Below, piece by piece: positions 15,943-24,522 of a stretch of DNA of 52,343 nt. Source of the DNA: JACCQS01 sp050999295 (GTDB lineage: Bacteria; Actinomycetota; Actinomycetes; Mycobacteriales; Geodermatophilaceae); assembly GCA_050999295.1 (NCBI GenBank), contig JBPCPI010000035.1:1-52343 (forward strand), written 5' to 3'. Both the position numbers and the translations under genes were made by a program. Position 1 is the first letter of the stretch, and each line of letters starts with the position of its first letter. The notes under the pieces were generated by a model. The model had not been told where the DNA came from and searched no databases. It worked only from the letters and a program-made list of their open reading frames with translations.

Positions 15943-17046
15943 ATGACGGGGAAGCCCAGGAAGACCCGGGTAGCTGTCGTTTTCGGAGGACGCAGTCCGG
16001 AACATGCCATCTCCTGCGTGTCCGCGGGAAGCATCCTGGGTGCCATCGATCGGGACGCCTACGAGGTCATCGCGGTCGGCATCGCCAGGGACGGGCGTTG
16101 GCTGCTGCTGCCGGCTGGGGCCGAGACCCTGCAGATTCATGGGCGCGAACTGCCTGAGGTCACCACCGGCCAGGTGGTCGCGCTGAGCAACGACCCGGCG
16201 CACCGTGGGCTCCGGGTCTTCGACGGTGCCGTGGGCGGACTCGGGGAACTCGCCGAGGTGGATGTCGTGTTTCCCGTCCTGCATGGGGAGCAGGGAGAGG
16301 ACGGAACCATCCAGGGCCTACTCGAGATCGTCGGATTGCCCTACGTCGGTGCCGGAGTCTTCGCCAGCGCGGCTGCCATGGACAAGGAGTTCACCAAGAA
16401 GCTGCTGGCGGCAGTCGGTCTGCCGGTGGGGGAGTACGTCGTGCTCCGGCCAGGGGAGAGCGCCGTCCTCGACGGGGGGCAGCGTGCCCGGATCACGTTG
16501 CCGGCCTTCGTCAAGCCCGCCCGGGCCGGATCCAGCATCGGGATCACGAAGGTCACCGACTGGTCGCAGCTCCCCGATGCGGTTGCGACGGCGCGAAAGA
16601 TCGACCCGAAGGTGCTCATCGAAGCCGGCGTCGCCGGCCGGGAGATCGAGTGCGGGATCCTCGCCGACGCCTCGGCCTCGGGGCAGCCGGTCGAGGTTCG
16701 GGCCAGTGTGCCAGCCGAGATCAGGGTCCTGCACGGACACGACTGGTACGACTTCGAGGCCAAGTACCTCGATGACGCCTGCGAGTTCGACATCCCCGCC
16801 GATCTACCCGAGGACATCACCACGCAGATCCAGGATCTCGCCGTACGTGCCTTTCGCGCACTCGACGGACGAGGCCTGGCCCGGGTGGACTTCTTCGTGA
16901 CGGACACAGGTTCGGTCATCGTCAACGAGGTCAACACGATGCCGGGCTTTACCCCGATCTCGATGTACCCGCGGATGTGGGAGGCTAGCGGCGTCCGCTA
17001 TCCGGAACTGATCGACCGGCTGATCCGCTCAGCGCTTGCCGATTGA
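15943..17046 (+). CDS. ddl: D-alanine--D-alanine ligase
   Basis: A 367-aa ATP-grasp enzyme that makes D-Ala-D-Ala for peptidoglycan. Seen: VVFGGRSPEHAISCVSAGSI at the N-terminus, HGEQGEDGTIQGLLE, MDKEFTKKLLAAVGLPVGEY, the ATP-grasp glycine-rich region PARAGSSIGITKV, and metal ligands in NEVNTMPGFTPISMYPRMW. I take ATG 15943 (MTGKPRKTRVAVVFGG); the in-frame TTG at 15892 lies inside repeat copy B and would add a non-conserved stretch. It is full length and convergent with the DUF3515 gene. Confidence 0.97.
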   Translation: MTGKPRKTRVAVVFGGRSPEHAISCVSAGSILGAIDRDAYEVIAVGIARDGRWLLLPAGAETLQIHGRELPEVTTGQVVALSNDPAHRGLRVFDGAVGGLGELAEVDVVFPVLHGEQGEDGTIQGLLEIVGLPYVGAGVFASAAAMDKEFTKKLLAAVGLPVGEYVVLRPGESAVLDGGQRARITLPAFVKPARAGSSIGITKVTDWSQLPDAVATARKIDPKVLIEAGVAGREIECGILADASASGQPVEVRASVPAEIRVLHGHDWYDFEAKYLDDACEFDIPADLPEDITTQIQDLAVRAFRALDGRGLARVDFFVTDTGSVIVNEVNTMPGFTPISMYPRMWEASGVRYPELIDRLIRSALAD

Positions 17047-17259
17047 CTCTCGGCCTCTCGTCAGCCATCCGGCGGGTGTTGCGCCCTCTCCCAGGATCAA
17101 CACGGCATTGCCGGATGGGTCGACTCGGGCCGCCACTTCGGGGATCTCGGGGTCATCCCGGCGTCGGATGAGCCCGACAACCCCGATCTCGGCACCCTGT
17201 GGACCGTTTTACTGGATCGACCGGGCGACAAGTTCTTGGATCAGTTGACTAAGCGTCAA
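17029..17259 (-). pseudogene. Possible remnant of a small gene with an in-frame stop
   Basis: On the minus strand, in the same phase as the DUF3515 gene and just past its stop, a protein-like reading follows: LTLSQLIQELVARSIQ, a TAA, then GAEIGVVGLIRRRDDPEIPE and ILGEGATPAGWLTRGRES before a TGA at 17029-17031. The segment after the TAA has no early canonical start (first GTG about 25 codons in), but its residue mix looks like a folded protein and not like a shadow frame. A TTG at 17259 is the only plausible original start, without a binding site. It overlaps the 3' end of ddl by 18 bp. I do not recognise the family; it may simply be chance. Confidence 0.28.
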
Positions 17260-17286
17260 GCACCGACAGCCGCCGGCTTGCTGTGC

Positions 17287-17964
17287 TCAACCAGGGGCGG
17301 GCGTCACGTAGGGGAGCGCGTTGACGATCAGCGGGCCCAGGACGGCCAGCGTCGCGCCACCATCGGCGGAGGATGGCACGAAGACCTCGAGATAGACGCC
17401 CCGGTCGACCGCGGTGTAGGTGGTGCCAGCCGATGCGGTCTCGAAGAACCATTCGACCTCGCTGATGGCCACCGTGCTCACCCCGACCAGGTAGGCCGGC
17501 GGCTGGGGAACTCCGCAACGCAGAACGGTCGGATTTGGTCCCCAGGCAGCGGCGGTGGGCAGACTGGAGCGCACCGGGCGGGAGGCTTGACCGTCCAGGC
17601 TTGGTGGAAGGGTCGTGATGAGTGCGGTACAGGCCGCCTCTACCTCGGGACTGACCGCCGGTGTGTCCACGTCGATGACCGAAAGCGGACGCTCGGGCAA
17701 GGGCGGCAACGGGGCCAGCGCCTGCCCACCGCGTAGCGAGAGCTGGATGATGACCAGCAGCACGAGCACAACCGGCACGGTGACCGCGGTGGCGATCAGT
17801 GCCGCTCGCCGAAACACCGGGCGGTCGGGCGAAGCCGGCCCACCTGCTGGCTGGGGTGGGTCAGCGTGGTCGGGCGAAGCCGGCCCACCTGCTGGCTGGG
17901 GTGGGTCAGGGTGATCGGGCGGGGCCGACTCGGCCTGCTGTTGCGAGGAATCGTTGCCGGCCAG
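17287..17964 (-). CDS. DUF3515 family membrane-anchored protein, probable CTG start
   Basis: The certain part (from GTG 17817) is 176 aa: one membrane helix (AALIATAVTVPVVLVLLVII) and an outside domain with the DUF3515 hallmark AAWGPNPTVLRCGVPQPPAYL. The frame is open well upstream with no ATG, GTG or TTG. The first reasonable start is CTG 17964, eight bases after the stop of the RAM-domain gene with AGG seven bases before it. That start adds ~49 Pro/Gly-rich cytosolic residues, including two tandem copies of a 15-residue unit (PPQPAGGPASP core) encoded by a 45-bp direct repeat. Frame-keeping duplication and the common Pro-rich-tail-plus-helix layout argue it is translated. Function unknown; the family lies next to ddl and thiL in many actinobacteria. 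Confidence 0.75.
   Translation of the reverse strand: MAGNDSSQQQAESAPPDHPDPPQPAGGPASPDHADPPQPAGGPASPDRPVFRRAALIATAVTVPVVLVLLVIIQLSLRGGQALAPLPPLPERPLSVIDVDTPAVSPEVEAACTALITTLPPSLDGQASRPVRSSLPTAAAWGPNPTVLRCGVPQPPAYLVGVSTVAISEVEWFFETASAGTTYTAVDRGVYLEVFVPSSADGGATLAVLGPLIVNALPYVTPAPG
17825..17914 (+). repeat. Two tandem 45-bp direct repeats
   Basis: Two adjacent copies of a 45-bp unit beginning GGTCGGGCGAAGCC, differing only near the end of the unit. 45 is a multiple of three and the repeat stays open in the DUF3515 frame (minus strand), encoding a Pro/Gly-rich 15-residue unit twice. Confidence 0.85.
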
Positions 17965-17972
17965 CGGACTGC

Positions 17973-18206
17973 CTAGAGGTTGACGACGGGGCAGGTGAGG
18001 GTGCGGGTGATCCCGTCCACGCCCTGCACCTTGGCGACAACGAGTTTGCCGAGTTCATCGACGTTGTGCGCCTGTGCCCGGACAATCACGTCATAGGGAC
18101 CGGTCACGTCTTCCGCGCTCGTCACACCATCGAGTTCGGTGATGGCGCGGGCTACCGCAGCCGCCTTTCCGACCTCGGTCTGGATCAGGATGTAGGCGTG
18201 GACCAC
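17973..18206 (-). CDS. Stand-alone Lrp/AsnC ligand-binding (RAM) domain protein
   Basis: 77 aa, only the effector/oligomerisation half of an Lrp/AsnC regulator, with no DNA-binding helix-turn-helix. The sequence VHAYILIQTEVGKAAAVARAI, VTSAEDVTGPYDVIVRAQA and ITRTLTCPVVNL fits the alpha-beta RAM fold. Such single-domain forms are known in actinobacteria and probably sense amino acids or modulate full-length relatives. The start is GTG 18206 with GAGGAGGT six bases upstream. It precedes the DUF3515 gene by eight bases and is divergent from thiL. Complete, not truncated, judging by the strong binding site. Confidence 0.9.
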   Translation of the reverse strand: MVHAYILIQTEVGKAAAVARAITELDGVTSAEDVTGPYDVIVRAQAHNVDELGKLVVAKVQGVDGITRTLTCPVVNL

Positions 18207-18387
18207 GGGTAGACCTCCTCGTCGAGGGCTGGATAGGAGTCACGACGGCTGCCCTCGCAAGGGCGTTCGGCGCTCGTCTGGTTCGGGAGGAACCTACCCG
18301 GTCGGGAGGTCACCCGTCGCCCCAGCCTCCGTGTCGCCGCGCCGTCGGGCAAGTGCATCGATGCTCCATCCCGACGGCCACGCCTCG

Positions 18388-18418
18388 CTGACAGGATGAA
18401 CGTCGCGGCCCGTACAGT
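18388..18418 (+). promoter_or_regulatory. Candidate thiL promoter
   Basis: CTGACA (18388-18393), 19 bp, TACAGT (18413-18418). The -10 fits TAnnnT; the spacing is slightly long. It predicts a leader of about 30 nt containing the GAGGAGG ribosome binding site. No TPP riboswitch core is visible. Confidence 0.35.
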
Positions 18419-18452
18419 CGCACCGCCGTAGACCGCCCGCGAGGAGGCAGTC

Positions 18453-19403
18453 ATCACCGTCAGCGAAATCGGCGAGTCCCGCGTCGTCGATCGAGTGATC
18501 GCCCGTTCCGGGCTGGCTGCGAGCGCGGTCGTCGGACCCGGCGACGACGCCGCGGTGCTGGCCCTGGGCGGCGGGTTGCTGGTGGCCAGCACCGACCTGC
18601 TCGTGGAAGGCCGCCACTTCCGCCGGGACTGGGCAGGACCCAAGGACATCGGGCATCGGGCCGCCGCCGCGAATCTCGCCGACATCGCCGCGATGGGTGG
18701 ACATCCCACGGGCCTGCTGGTGGGACTGGCCATGCCCGGCAACCTTCCGGTCACCTGGGTGGACGATCTCTACGAGGGCCTGCGGACCGAATGCATGCCC
18801 TTCGGAGCAGCGGTCGTCGGCGGAGACGTGGTCGAGAGCCCGACGTTGGTCATCGCCGTGACCGCACTGGGGGACATGAGGGGGATCGCGCCGGTGACGC
18901 GGGCCGGGGCGCGGCCGGGACATCGGGTAGCTGTGGCCGGGAGACTGGGTTATGCGGCTGCCGGGCTTGCGGTGCTGGGCAACGGGTTTCGGTCCCCGGC
19001 GTCCGTGGTGACCGCCTACCGACGCCCCGAGGTGCCCTACGCCGCTGGACGGCACGCGGCGGTGCTCGGAGCAAGTGCCATGTGTGACGTCAGCGACGGC
19101 CTAATCGGCGACGCCGGCGCCCTCGCCGAGGCCAGTGGGGCGCGCATCATCCTGGACGTCGCGGCATTCCCGGTGCCTGATGCCCTGCGCGATGTCGGAA
19201 GGGCGATGCACATCAACCCGCTGGGCTGGATCCTCACCGGTGGTGACGATCACGCCCTGCTGGCCTGTTTCCCGTCCCAGATCGAACTTCCGGCTCCCTG
19301 GCGTGGGGTGGGCTGGGTCGACCACGGCAGCGGCGTATCCGTGGCTGGACTGCCCGACGAGGGCCGCGAACTGGCAGGCTCAGGCTTCGCACACTGGGGC
19401 TGA
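18453..19403 (+). CDS. thiL: Thiamine-monophosphate kinase, apparent ATC start
   Basis: 316 aa if started at 18453. The enzyme phosphorylates thiamine monophosphate to the active diphosphate. Motifs: VVGPGDDAAVLALGGG with the metal-binding Asp pair, STDLLVEGRHFRRDW, AAANLADIAAMGG, CDVSDGLIGD and LTGGDDHALL. The conserved start of the family (…VSEIGESRVVDRVIARSG) is encoded before the first canonical start, GTG 18495, which would remove 14 residues of it. In frame upstream only ATC 18453 fits: a full GAGGAGG ribosome binding site (18441-18447) lies five bases before it, and a TAG closes the frame further up. So either initiation is at AUC or the third base is a mutation or error. Confidence 0.92.
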   Translation: MTVSEIGESRVVDRVIARSGLAASAVVGPGDDAAVLALGGGLLVASTDLLVEGRHFRRDWAGPKDIGHRAAAANLADIAAMGGHPTGLLVGLAMPGNLPVTWVDDLYEGLRTECMPFGAAVVGGDVVESPTLVIAVTALGDMRGIAPVTRAGARPGHRVAVAGRLGYAAAGLAVLGNGFRSPASVVTAYRRPEVPYAAGRHAAVLGASAMCDVSDGLIGDAGALAEASGARIILDVAAFPVPDALRDVGRAMHINPLGWILTGGDDHALLACFPSQIELPAPWRGVGWVDHGSGVSVAGLPDEGRELAGSGFAHWG

Positions 19404-19439
19404 CCGCGCCATGCACTGGCAGACGAGGAGGCGAGCCAG

Positions 19440-20093
19440 ATGACCGTCGTGACGCTGTCCGCGACGTTCGGGGCAGGCGGAAGTGAAATCGGGCCTGCGG
19501 TAGCCGTTGAGCTCGGGCTGCCCTTCGTCGATCGGGCGATCCCGATGCGGGTGGCGGAGAAACTGGGGGTCTCGGTTGCCGACGCGCAGGCCAAGGACGA
19601 GACCATCAGCACCGGGTTCACCCGGCTGATCTCCACGATGGCGCTGGTCCCGGATCTGGCCGCTGGCGCAGGACCGATTGCGTACAACCCGGTGCCGGAC
19701 GAACGGATCTTTCGGGAGCAGACCGAGAAGGTCCTGCACGAGATCGCGGCCGGTCCAGGCGGCGTCATTCTGGGACGGGCCGGCGCTCTCGTGCTGGCCG
19801 GAGTGCCCGGTGCGTTACACGTCCGACTGGATGCGCCGGCTGCGGCTCGGCTCGAGCGCATCCGCCGAGACCACGGGTTGAGCCACGCGAAAGCCGAGCG
19901 GTTGCTGCGCGACAATGACGCCGCACGTGAGGCCTACGTCCGGCACTTCTACCGATGCAAGATGGCCGAGGCGCGGCACTATCACCTGATCATCGACTCG
20001 GTTCGGCTCCCGACCGCGACGGTGGTGGAGGTGATAGCGCAGGCGGCACGAGCCCTCGGCGGGCGCGAGAGGTCGAAGGTGCCCGACAACTGA
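19440..20093 (+). CDS. Cytidylate kinase-like family protein
   Basis: 217 aa. The P-loop region is SATFGAGGSEIGPAVA near residues 7-22, the divergent GxGGxEIG form of the cytidylate-kinase-like family and not a canonical GxGKS/T. The lid region carries several Arg residues (RLERIRRDHG), and GVILGRAGALVLAG marks the core sheet. True CMP kinase is usually a different gene next to der, so this is probably a paralogue with an unknown phosphate acceptor. It starts 36 bp after thiL with GAGGAGG before the ATG, consistent with an operon. Confidence 0.85.
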   Translation: MTVVTLSATFGAGGSEIGPAVAVELGLPFVDRAIPMRVAEKLGVSVADAQAKDETISTGFTRLISTMALVPDLAAGAGPIAYNPVPDERIFREQTEKVLHEIAAGPGGVILGRAGALVLAGVPGALHVRLDAPAAARLERIRRDHGLSHAKAERLLRDNDAAREAYVRHFYRCKMAEARHYHLIIDSVRLPTATVVEVIAQAARALGGRERSKVPDN

Positions 20094-20122
20094 TCGAGCA
20101 GCCGTCCGGACGATCATGCGAA

Positions 20123-20314
20123 CTAGCCGCGGACGACCTTACCTGCCTTGATGCAGGACGTGCACACGTTGAGCCGCTTGCGTGCACTCGGCCCCACCTT
20201 GGCGCGGACCGTCTGGATGTTCGGGTTCCAGCGACGGGAGGTACGCCGATGCGAGTGGGAGACCGACTTACCGAAGCCAGGGCCTTTGCCACAGACGTCG
20301 CAAACGGCAGCCAC
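20123..20314 (-). CDS. rpmB: 50S ribosomal protein L28 (zinc-binding form)
   Basis: 63 aa. MAAVCDVCGKGPGFGKSVSHSHRR and RRWNPNIQ are typical of L28. Two Cys pairs (CDVC near residue 5 and CTSC near 51) form the zinc knuckle of the C+ version; actinobacteria often also keep a Cys-free copy for zinc shortage. The start is GTG 20314, with GAGGAG upstream. It is divergent from the DAK2 gene, as in many actinobacteria. Confidence 0.97.
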   Translation of the reverse strand: MAAVCDVCGKGPGFGKSVSHSHRRTSRRWNPNIQTVRAKVGPSARKRLNVCTSCIKAGKVVRG

Positions 20315-20375
20315 GGATGATCACTCCTCGAGATAAAAGGCACGCACGCCGGGTTCGGACACGGCAGCGGGTCCA

Positions 20376-20381
20376 AGGGTA
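20376..20381 (-). promoter_or_regulatory. Possible -10 of rpmB
   Basis: Minus-strand TACCCT (TAnnnT), about 60 bp before the GTG. No -35 visible. Confidence 0.25.
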
Positions 20382-20537
20382 ACCGACTCCCGCTCGGTCC
20401 GGCCACACGGGGCCAGGCGGCCTCCCGCCCTCGCCGATTCTCGCCGGTCGTGGTCGGCGGTGATTAGGCTCGCTGGCCACCGGTTGGGGGCATCCGCCCG
20501 TGCCGTCGCGGTCGGGAGGGTCCAGGAGGTGGAAGCC

Positions 20538-22208
20538 TTGCAGGTCATCGATGCGTCCACCGTGCGACGGTGGGCGCTGACGGCGTGCGAGGCGCTGGGT
20601 GCCGCCGCCGCCGAGATCGATGCGCTCAACGTCTTCCCGGTGCCAGATGGTGACACGGGTACGAATTTGCATCTGACGATGCGATCCGCGGTGGAGGCAC
20701 TCGACTGGGGTGCTGAGCAGGCCGAGCTGGTCCCGACGCTCGACCGGCTGGCCCGCGGCGCGCTGCGGGGGGCCCGCGGGAATTCCGGGGTGATCGTCTC
20801 GCAGCTGCTCCGCGGGATAGCAGACCGGCTCGGCAAGGATGGGCCGGCCGACGGTCCGGCACTGGCAGCTGCACTGACTCACGCCGCTGAGCTGGCCTAC
20901 GCGGCCGTAGCCGAACCCGTCGAGGGGACGATCCTGACCGTTGCCCGGGACGCCGCGGCGGCGGCATCAGCGGTAGCCGATGGATCCGGCGCGGCGCGGC
21001 CGCAGGATGTTGCTCGGGCCGCGGCGCAGGGCGCGGCCAGTGCGTTGGCGCGGACCACCGCACAGCTGGCTGCGCTGACCCGGGCCGGAGTCGTGGACGC
21101 GGGCGGCCGTGGCCTGTGCGTGCTTCTGGACGCCCTTGTAGCAGCTGTCACCGGGAACGAGACACCTCTCGCGCCATCTCCCACGCAGGCCAGGCCGTCC
21201 GATCTCAGCCCGCTGGAGGCCGCCCGCGACGGCGGCCCCGCGGGTTACGGGTACGAGGTGCAGTTCCTCCTGGAGGAGGCCGACGAAGTATCGGTCAACG
21301 TCCTGCGCGGCGAGCTGGCCGCACTCGGCGACTCGCTGGTCGTCGTGGGGACCGAGGCCAGCTCGGAGGCGGCCGCGATGTGGAACGTCCACGTTCATGT
21401 CGATGATGTCGGTGCCGCGATCGAGGCGGGGGTTCGCGCCGGTCGCCCGCACTCGATCACCGTCGTCCGGTTCGCCGACCAGCTTGGCGTTGCATCCAAG
21501 TCCTGTCACGTGGAGCCACCTGCCGGGCAGTCGAGCGGATCGTGGTCTGGACGGGGCCTGGTCGCTGTGGCACCCGGCGCGGGACTGGCTGGTCTGTTCG
21601 CCGGCGAGGGGGTCGAGGTCGTCGAGGGCGGACCGACCCGGCACCCGTCCACCGCCGATGTGCTGGCCGCGATCCGTCGTACCGGCGCAGCCGAGGTCGT
21701 CGTGCTGCCCAACCACACCAGCGTGACAGCGGTCGCCGACGCGGCGGCGGCCCAGGCGCGGGAGGGAGGTCAGGATGTCGCCGTGGTTCCTACCAAGTCC
21801 CCTGTGCAGGGACTGGCCGCCATTGCCGTAGCCGATCCCACGCGCCGCTTCGCCGATGTCGTGATCGCCCTGGCCGAGGCTGCGGCGGCCACCCGGTGGG
21901 CGGAGATCACGATTGCCGTGCGGGAAGCCATGACGTCAGCCGGGCGATGTGCGGCCGGAGACGTCCTCGGGCTGGCCGAAGGTGACGTCGTGCTCATCGG
22001 CGATGATCAGGTCAAGGTCACCTGTGACCTCCTCGACCGACTGCTCTCGGCAGGCGGCGAGCTCGTCACCCTGATCCTTGGGACCGATGCAGTCGACGGC
22101 TTCATCGACGAGGTTCGGGCGCACCTGCGGCGCACTCGTCCCGGTGTGGAGGTCATGGACTACCGCGGTGATCAACCACACCTTCCGGTCCTCATCGGTG
22201 TGGAGTGA
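20538..22208 (+). CDS. DAK2 domain / fatty-acid-kinase-like protein (YloV/FakA family)
   Basis: 556 aa. The N-terminal DhaL domain has the nucleotide-metal motif NVFPVPDGDTGTNLHLTMRSA near residues 30-50, then GARGNSGVIVSQLLRG. A middle domain and a C-terminal DegV-like region follow. In Firmicutes the homologue FakA is the ATP-binding half of fatty-acid kinase, and actinobacterial relatives lie next to recG as here. I place the start at TTG 20538 (MQVIDASTVRRW...) because AGGAGG ends eight bases earlier and this matches the usual family N-terminus; the open frame continues upstream to 20460. It overlaps recG by 4 bp. Confidence 0.88.
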   Translation: MQVIDASTVRRWALTACEALGAAAAEIDALNVFPVPDGDTGTNLHLTMRSAVEALDWGAEQAELVPTLDRLARGALRGARGNSGVIVSQLLRGIADRLGKDGPADGPALAAALTHAAELAYAAVAEPVEGTILTVARDAAAAASAVADGSGAARPQDVARAAAQGAASALARTTAQLAALTRAGVVDAGGRGLCVLLDALVAAVTGNETPLAPSPTQARPSDLSPLEAARDGGPAGYGYEVQFLLEEADEVSVNVLRGELAALGDSLVVVGTEASSEAAAMWNVHVHVDDVGAAIEAGVRAGRPHSITVVRFADQLGVASKSCHVEPPAGQSSGSWSGRGLVAVAPGAGLAGLFAGEGVEVVEGGPTRHPSTADVLAAIRRTGAAEVVVLPNHTSVTAVADAAAAQAREGGQDVAVVPTKSPVQGLAAIAVADPTRRFADVVIALAEAAAATRWAEITIAVREAMTSAGRCAAGDVLGLAEGDVVLIGDDQVKVTCDLLDRLLSAGGELVTLILGTDAVDGFIDEVRAHLRRTRPGVEVMDYRGDQPHLPVLIGVE

Positions 22209-24520
22209 CCGTGACGGTCACCCGGGACAGTTCGCTGCGTGCCCTGTTGGGCGGAAAGACCGCGACAGTGCTCGCCGAGCAGCTCGGCATTCATACCGTG
22301 GACGACCTGCTCGGTCACTACCCCCGCCGGTATGCCGAACGCGGGCAGCTGACCGACCTGGCGGCCCTTCGAGTCGGCGACGAGGTCACGATCGTTGCCC
22401 AGGTGCGTTCGGTGAACCAGCGCCGGATGCGCAACAAGCGCGGGACGCTCACCGATGTCGTTGTCGGGGACGGACACCGATCGCTGTCCCTGGTCTTCTT
22501 CAACCAGCCGTGGCGGGCCAAGCAACTGACGGTCGGCGTCAGGGGATTGTTTGCCGGCAAGATCGGGATCCGCGGTAATCAGGTGCAGCTGACCCACCCG
22601 GAATGCGAGATCTTCGGCGTAACCGGTCAAGGCCTGGACCAGGACTCGGAGCCGGCCGGATCGGTCGACGACTTCGAGCGCGCCATGACGTACGCCGCGC
22701 AGCTCATCCCGGTCTACCCCGCGAGCAGCGGCATCCAGTCGTGGACCATTGCCCGCTGCCTTCGACTGGTCCTCGAAGCAATAGACGCCGAAGCAGTAGC
22801 CGCCGAAGCGATCGACGCCGTGCAGGACCCGATACCCGAGGCGATGCGGGAGCGCCGCGGACTGATCGGGCTCGTGGCCGCCTGGCGCAAGATCCATCAG
22901 CCGGAGTCGATGGCCGACGTCGAACTCGCCCGGCTGCGACTGAAGTGGGACGAGGCGCTCACGGTTCAGGTCACCCTCGCCCAGCGTCGGGTCGCCCAGG
23001 CGGTCAACCCGGCCTACCCGCGCGCGGTCCGAGCAGGTGGCCTGCTGGACGCCTTCGATGCCCGGTTGCCGTTCGTGTTGACCGCGGGACAGCGCATAGT
23101 CGGGGCCGAGATCAGCCACGAGTTGGGCGGTCACCGGCCGATGAACCGGCTGCTGCAGGGCGAGGTCGGGTCCGGAAAGACGGTGGTGGCCCTGCGGGCC
23201 ATGCTGCAGGTCATCGACGCCGGTGCTCAGGCCGCCTTCCTCGCGCCCACCGAAGTGCTCGCCACCCAGCACCTTCGGACGCTGCGGAGCCTGCTGGGGC
23301 CGTTGGGCATCGCCGGCGAGTTCGGAGCCGAGGAGCACGCGACCCGGGTCACGCTCATGACCGGGTCGCTGTCGGCGAGGGCTCGTCGTGCGGCACTGTC
23401 CGAAGCTGCGGGTGGGGAAGCGGGAATCGTGGTCGGCACCCATGCCCTGTTGGAGGACGTGGTGCAGTTCGCGGATCTGGGACTCGTGGTCATCGACGAG
23501 CAGCACCGCTTCGGTGTCGAGCAGCGTGACGTGCTGCGGGCCAAATCCGCTGCGCCCCCGCACGTGCTCGTCCTCACGGCGACCCCGATTCCGCGGACCG
23601 TCGCGATGACCGTGTACGGCGATCTCGAGACGACCACCCTGACCGAGGTCCCGGCGGGCCGGGCCGAGGTGAGCACGAGTGTGGTGCCGACGCGGGAGAA
23701 ACCGGCATGGCTGGATCGGGTCTGGGCACGGATCGTCGAGGACGCCCGCACCGGTGGGCGGGCCTTCGTCGTCTGCCCGCGGATCGGCGACGGCGGTGAT
23801 GGCAGCAAAGATGCCGCCGACATGGTCGAGGACGGTGACGACTCCCTGCTGCCTCCCCCCGATGACGACGTCCCACCGGGAGACGAGGGGTCGACTGCGG
23901 TGAAGCGGGCACCGATGGCAGTCCTGAATGTGGCCGAGATGCTCCGCGAGGGGCCGCTGGCCGGCTTGCGGCTGGCCATCCTGCACGGCCGACTCCCAGC
24001 CGAGGAGAAGGACGCCACGATGCAAGCCTTCGCGCGCGGGGACCTCGACGCCATGGTGACCACGACGGTCATCGAGGTCGGGGTCGACGTTCCGGAGGCC
24101 TCGGTCATGGCAATCCTTGATGCAGACCGATTCGGGGTCAGTCAGCTGCACCAGCTACGCGGCCGGATCGGACGCGGCTCGCGGCCGGGAGTCTGTCTGC
24201 TGATCACCGAAGCCCCGCCGGACACTCCGGCGCGAGAGCGACTCGAGGCGGTGGCCGCGACTCGGGACGGGTTCGAGTTGGCCAGGGTCGACCTTGCCGC
24301 ACGCCGGGAGGGCAACATCCTCGGTGCCGCGCAGTCCGGCCGCCGATCCGGGCTGCGGCTGCTGTCACTGCTCGACGACGAGGCGATCATCACCCAATCG
24401 CGGGAAGAGGCTACGTACCTGGTCGCGCTCGACCCGGATCTGCTCGAGCATCGGGCACTTGCCGTCCAGGTCGCCCGGCTCGCCGAGGACGAACGAGCCG
24501 ACTACCTCGACAAGGCCTGA
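22205..24520 (+). CDS. recG: ATP-dependent DNA helicase RecG
   Basis: 771 aa, superfamily 2 helicase that reverses stalled forks and processes branched DNA. In order: wedge/OB domain (~60-170), Walker A GEVGSGKTVVALRAM near residue 319, Walker B form DEQHRFGVEQR near 431, TATPIPRT, and motif VI in QLHQLRGRIGRG. Between the two helicase lobes (~535-575) lies an Asp/Gly/Pro-rich linker (GDGGDGSKDAADMVEDGDD...), absent from E. coli RecG. GTG 22205 overlaps the previous stop (GTGA). Confidence 0.97.
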   Translation: MTVTVTRDSSLRALLGGKTATVLAEQLGIHTVDDLLGHYPRRYAERGQLTDLAALRVGDEVTIVAQVRSVNQRRMRNKRGTLTDVVVGDGHRSLSLVFFNQPWRAKQLTVGVRGLFAGKIGIRGNQVQLTHPECEIFGVTGQGLDQDSEPAGSVDDFERAMTYAAQLIPVYPASSGIQSWTIARCLRLVLEAIDAEAVAAEAIDAVQDPIPEAMRERRGLIGLVAAWRKIHQPESMADVELARLRLKWDEALTVQVTLAQRRVAQAVNPAYPRAVRAGGLLDAFDARLPFVLTAGQRIVGAEISHELGGHRPMNRLLQGEVGSGKTVVALRAMLQVIDAGAQAAFLAPTEVLATQHLRTLRSLLGPLGIAGEFGAEEHATRVTLMTGSLSARARRAALSEAAGGEAGIVVGTHALLEDVVQFADLGLVVIDEQHRFGVEQRDVLRAKSAAPPHVLVLTATPIPRTVAMTVYGDLETTTLTEVPAGRAEVSTSVVPTREKPAWLDRVWARIVEDARTGGRAFVVCPRIGDGGDGSKDAADMVEDGDDSLLPPPDDDVPPGDEGSTAVKRAPMAVLNVAEMLREGPLAGLRLAILHGRLPAEEKDATMQAFARGDLDAMVTTTVIEVGVDVPEASVMAILDADRFGVSQLHQLRGRIGRGSRPGVCLLITEAPPDTPARERLEAVAATRDGFELARVDLAARREGNILGAAQSGRRSGLRLLSLLDDEAIITQSREEATYLVALDPDLLEHRALAVQVARLAEDERADYLDKA

Positions 24521-24522
24521 GC

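Noticed and set aside
17036..17248. Plus-strand 70-codon frame after ddl
   Set aside because: Ser/Arg/Pro-rich shadow without a ribosome binding site.
18207..18452. TPP riboswitch before thiL
   Set aside because: No CTGAGA and ACCTGA core elements; only small unrelated palindromes such as GCATCGATGC.
22172..24151. 659-codon minus-strand frame across recG
   Set aside because: Shadow: no recognisable motifs, Arg/His/Asp-rich, while RecG motifs are complete on the plus strand.
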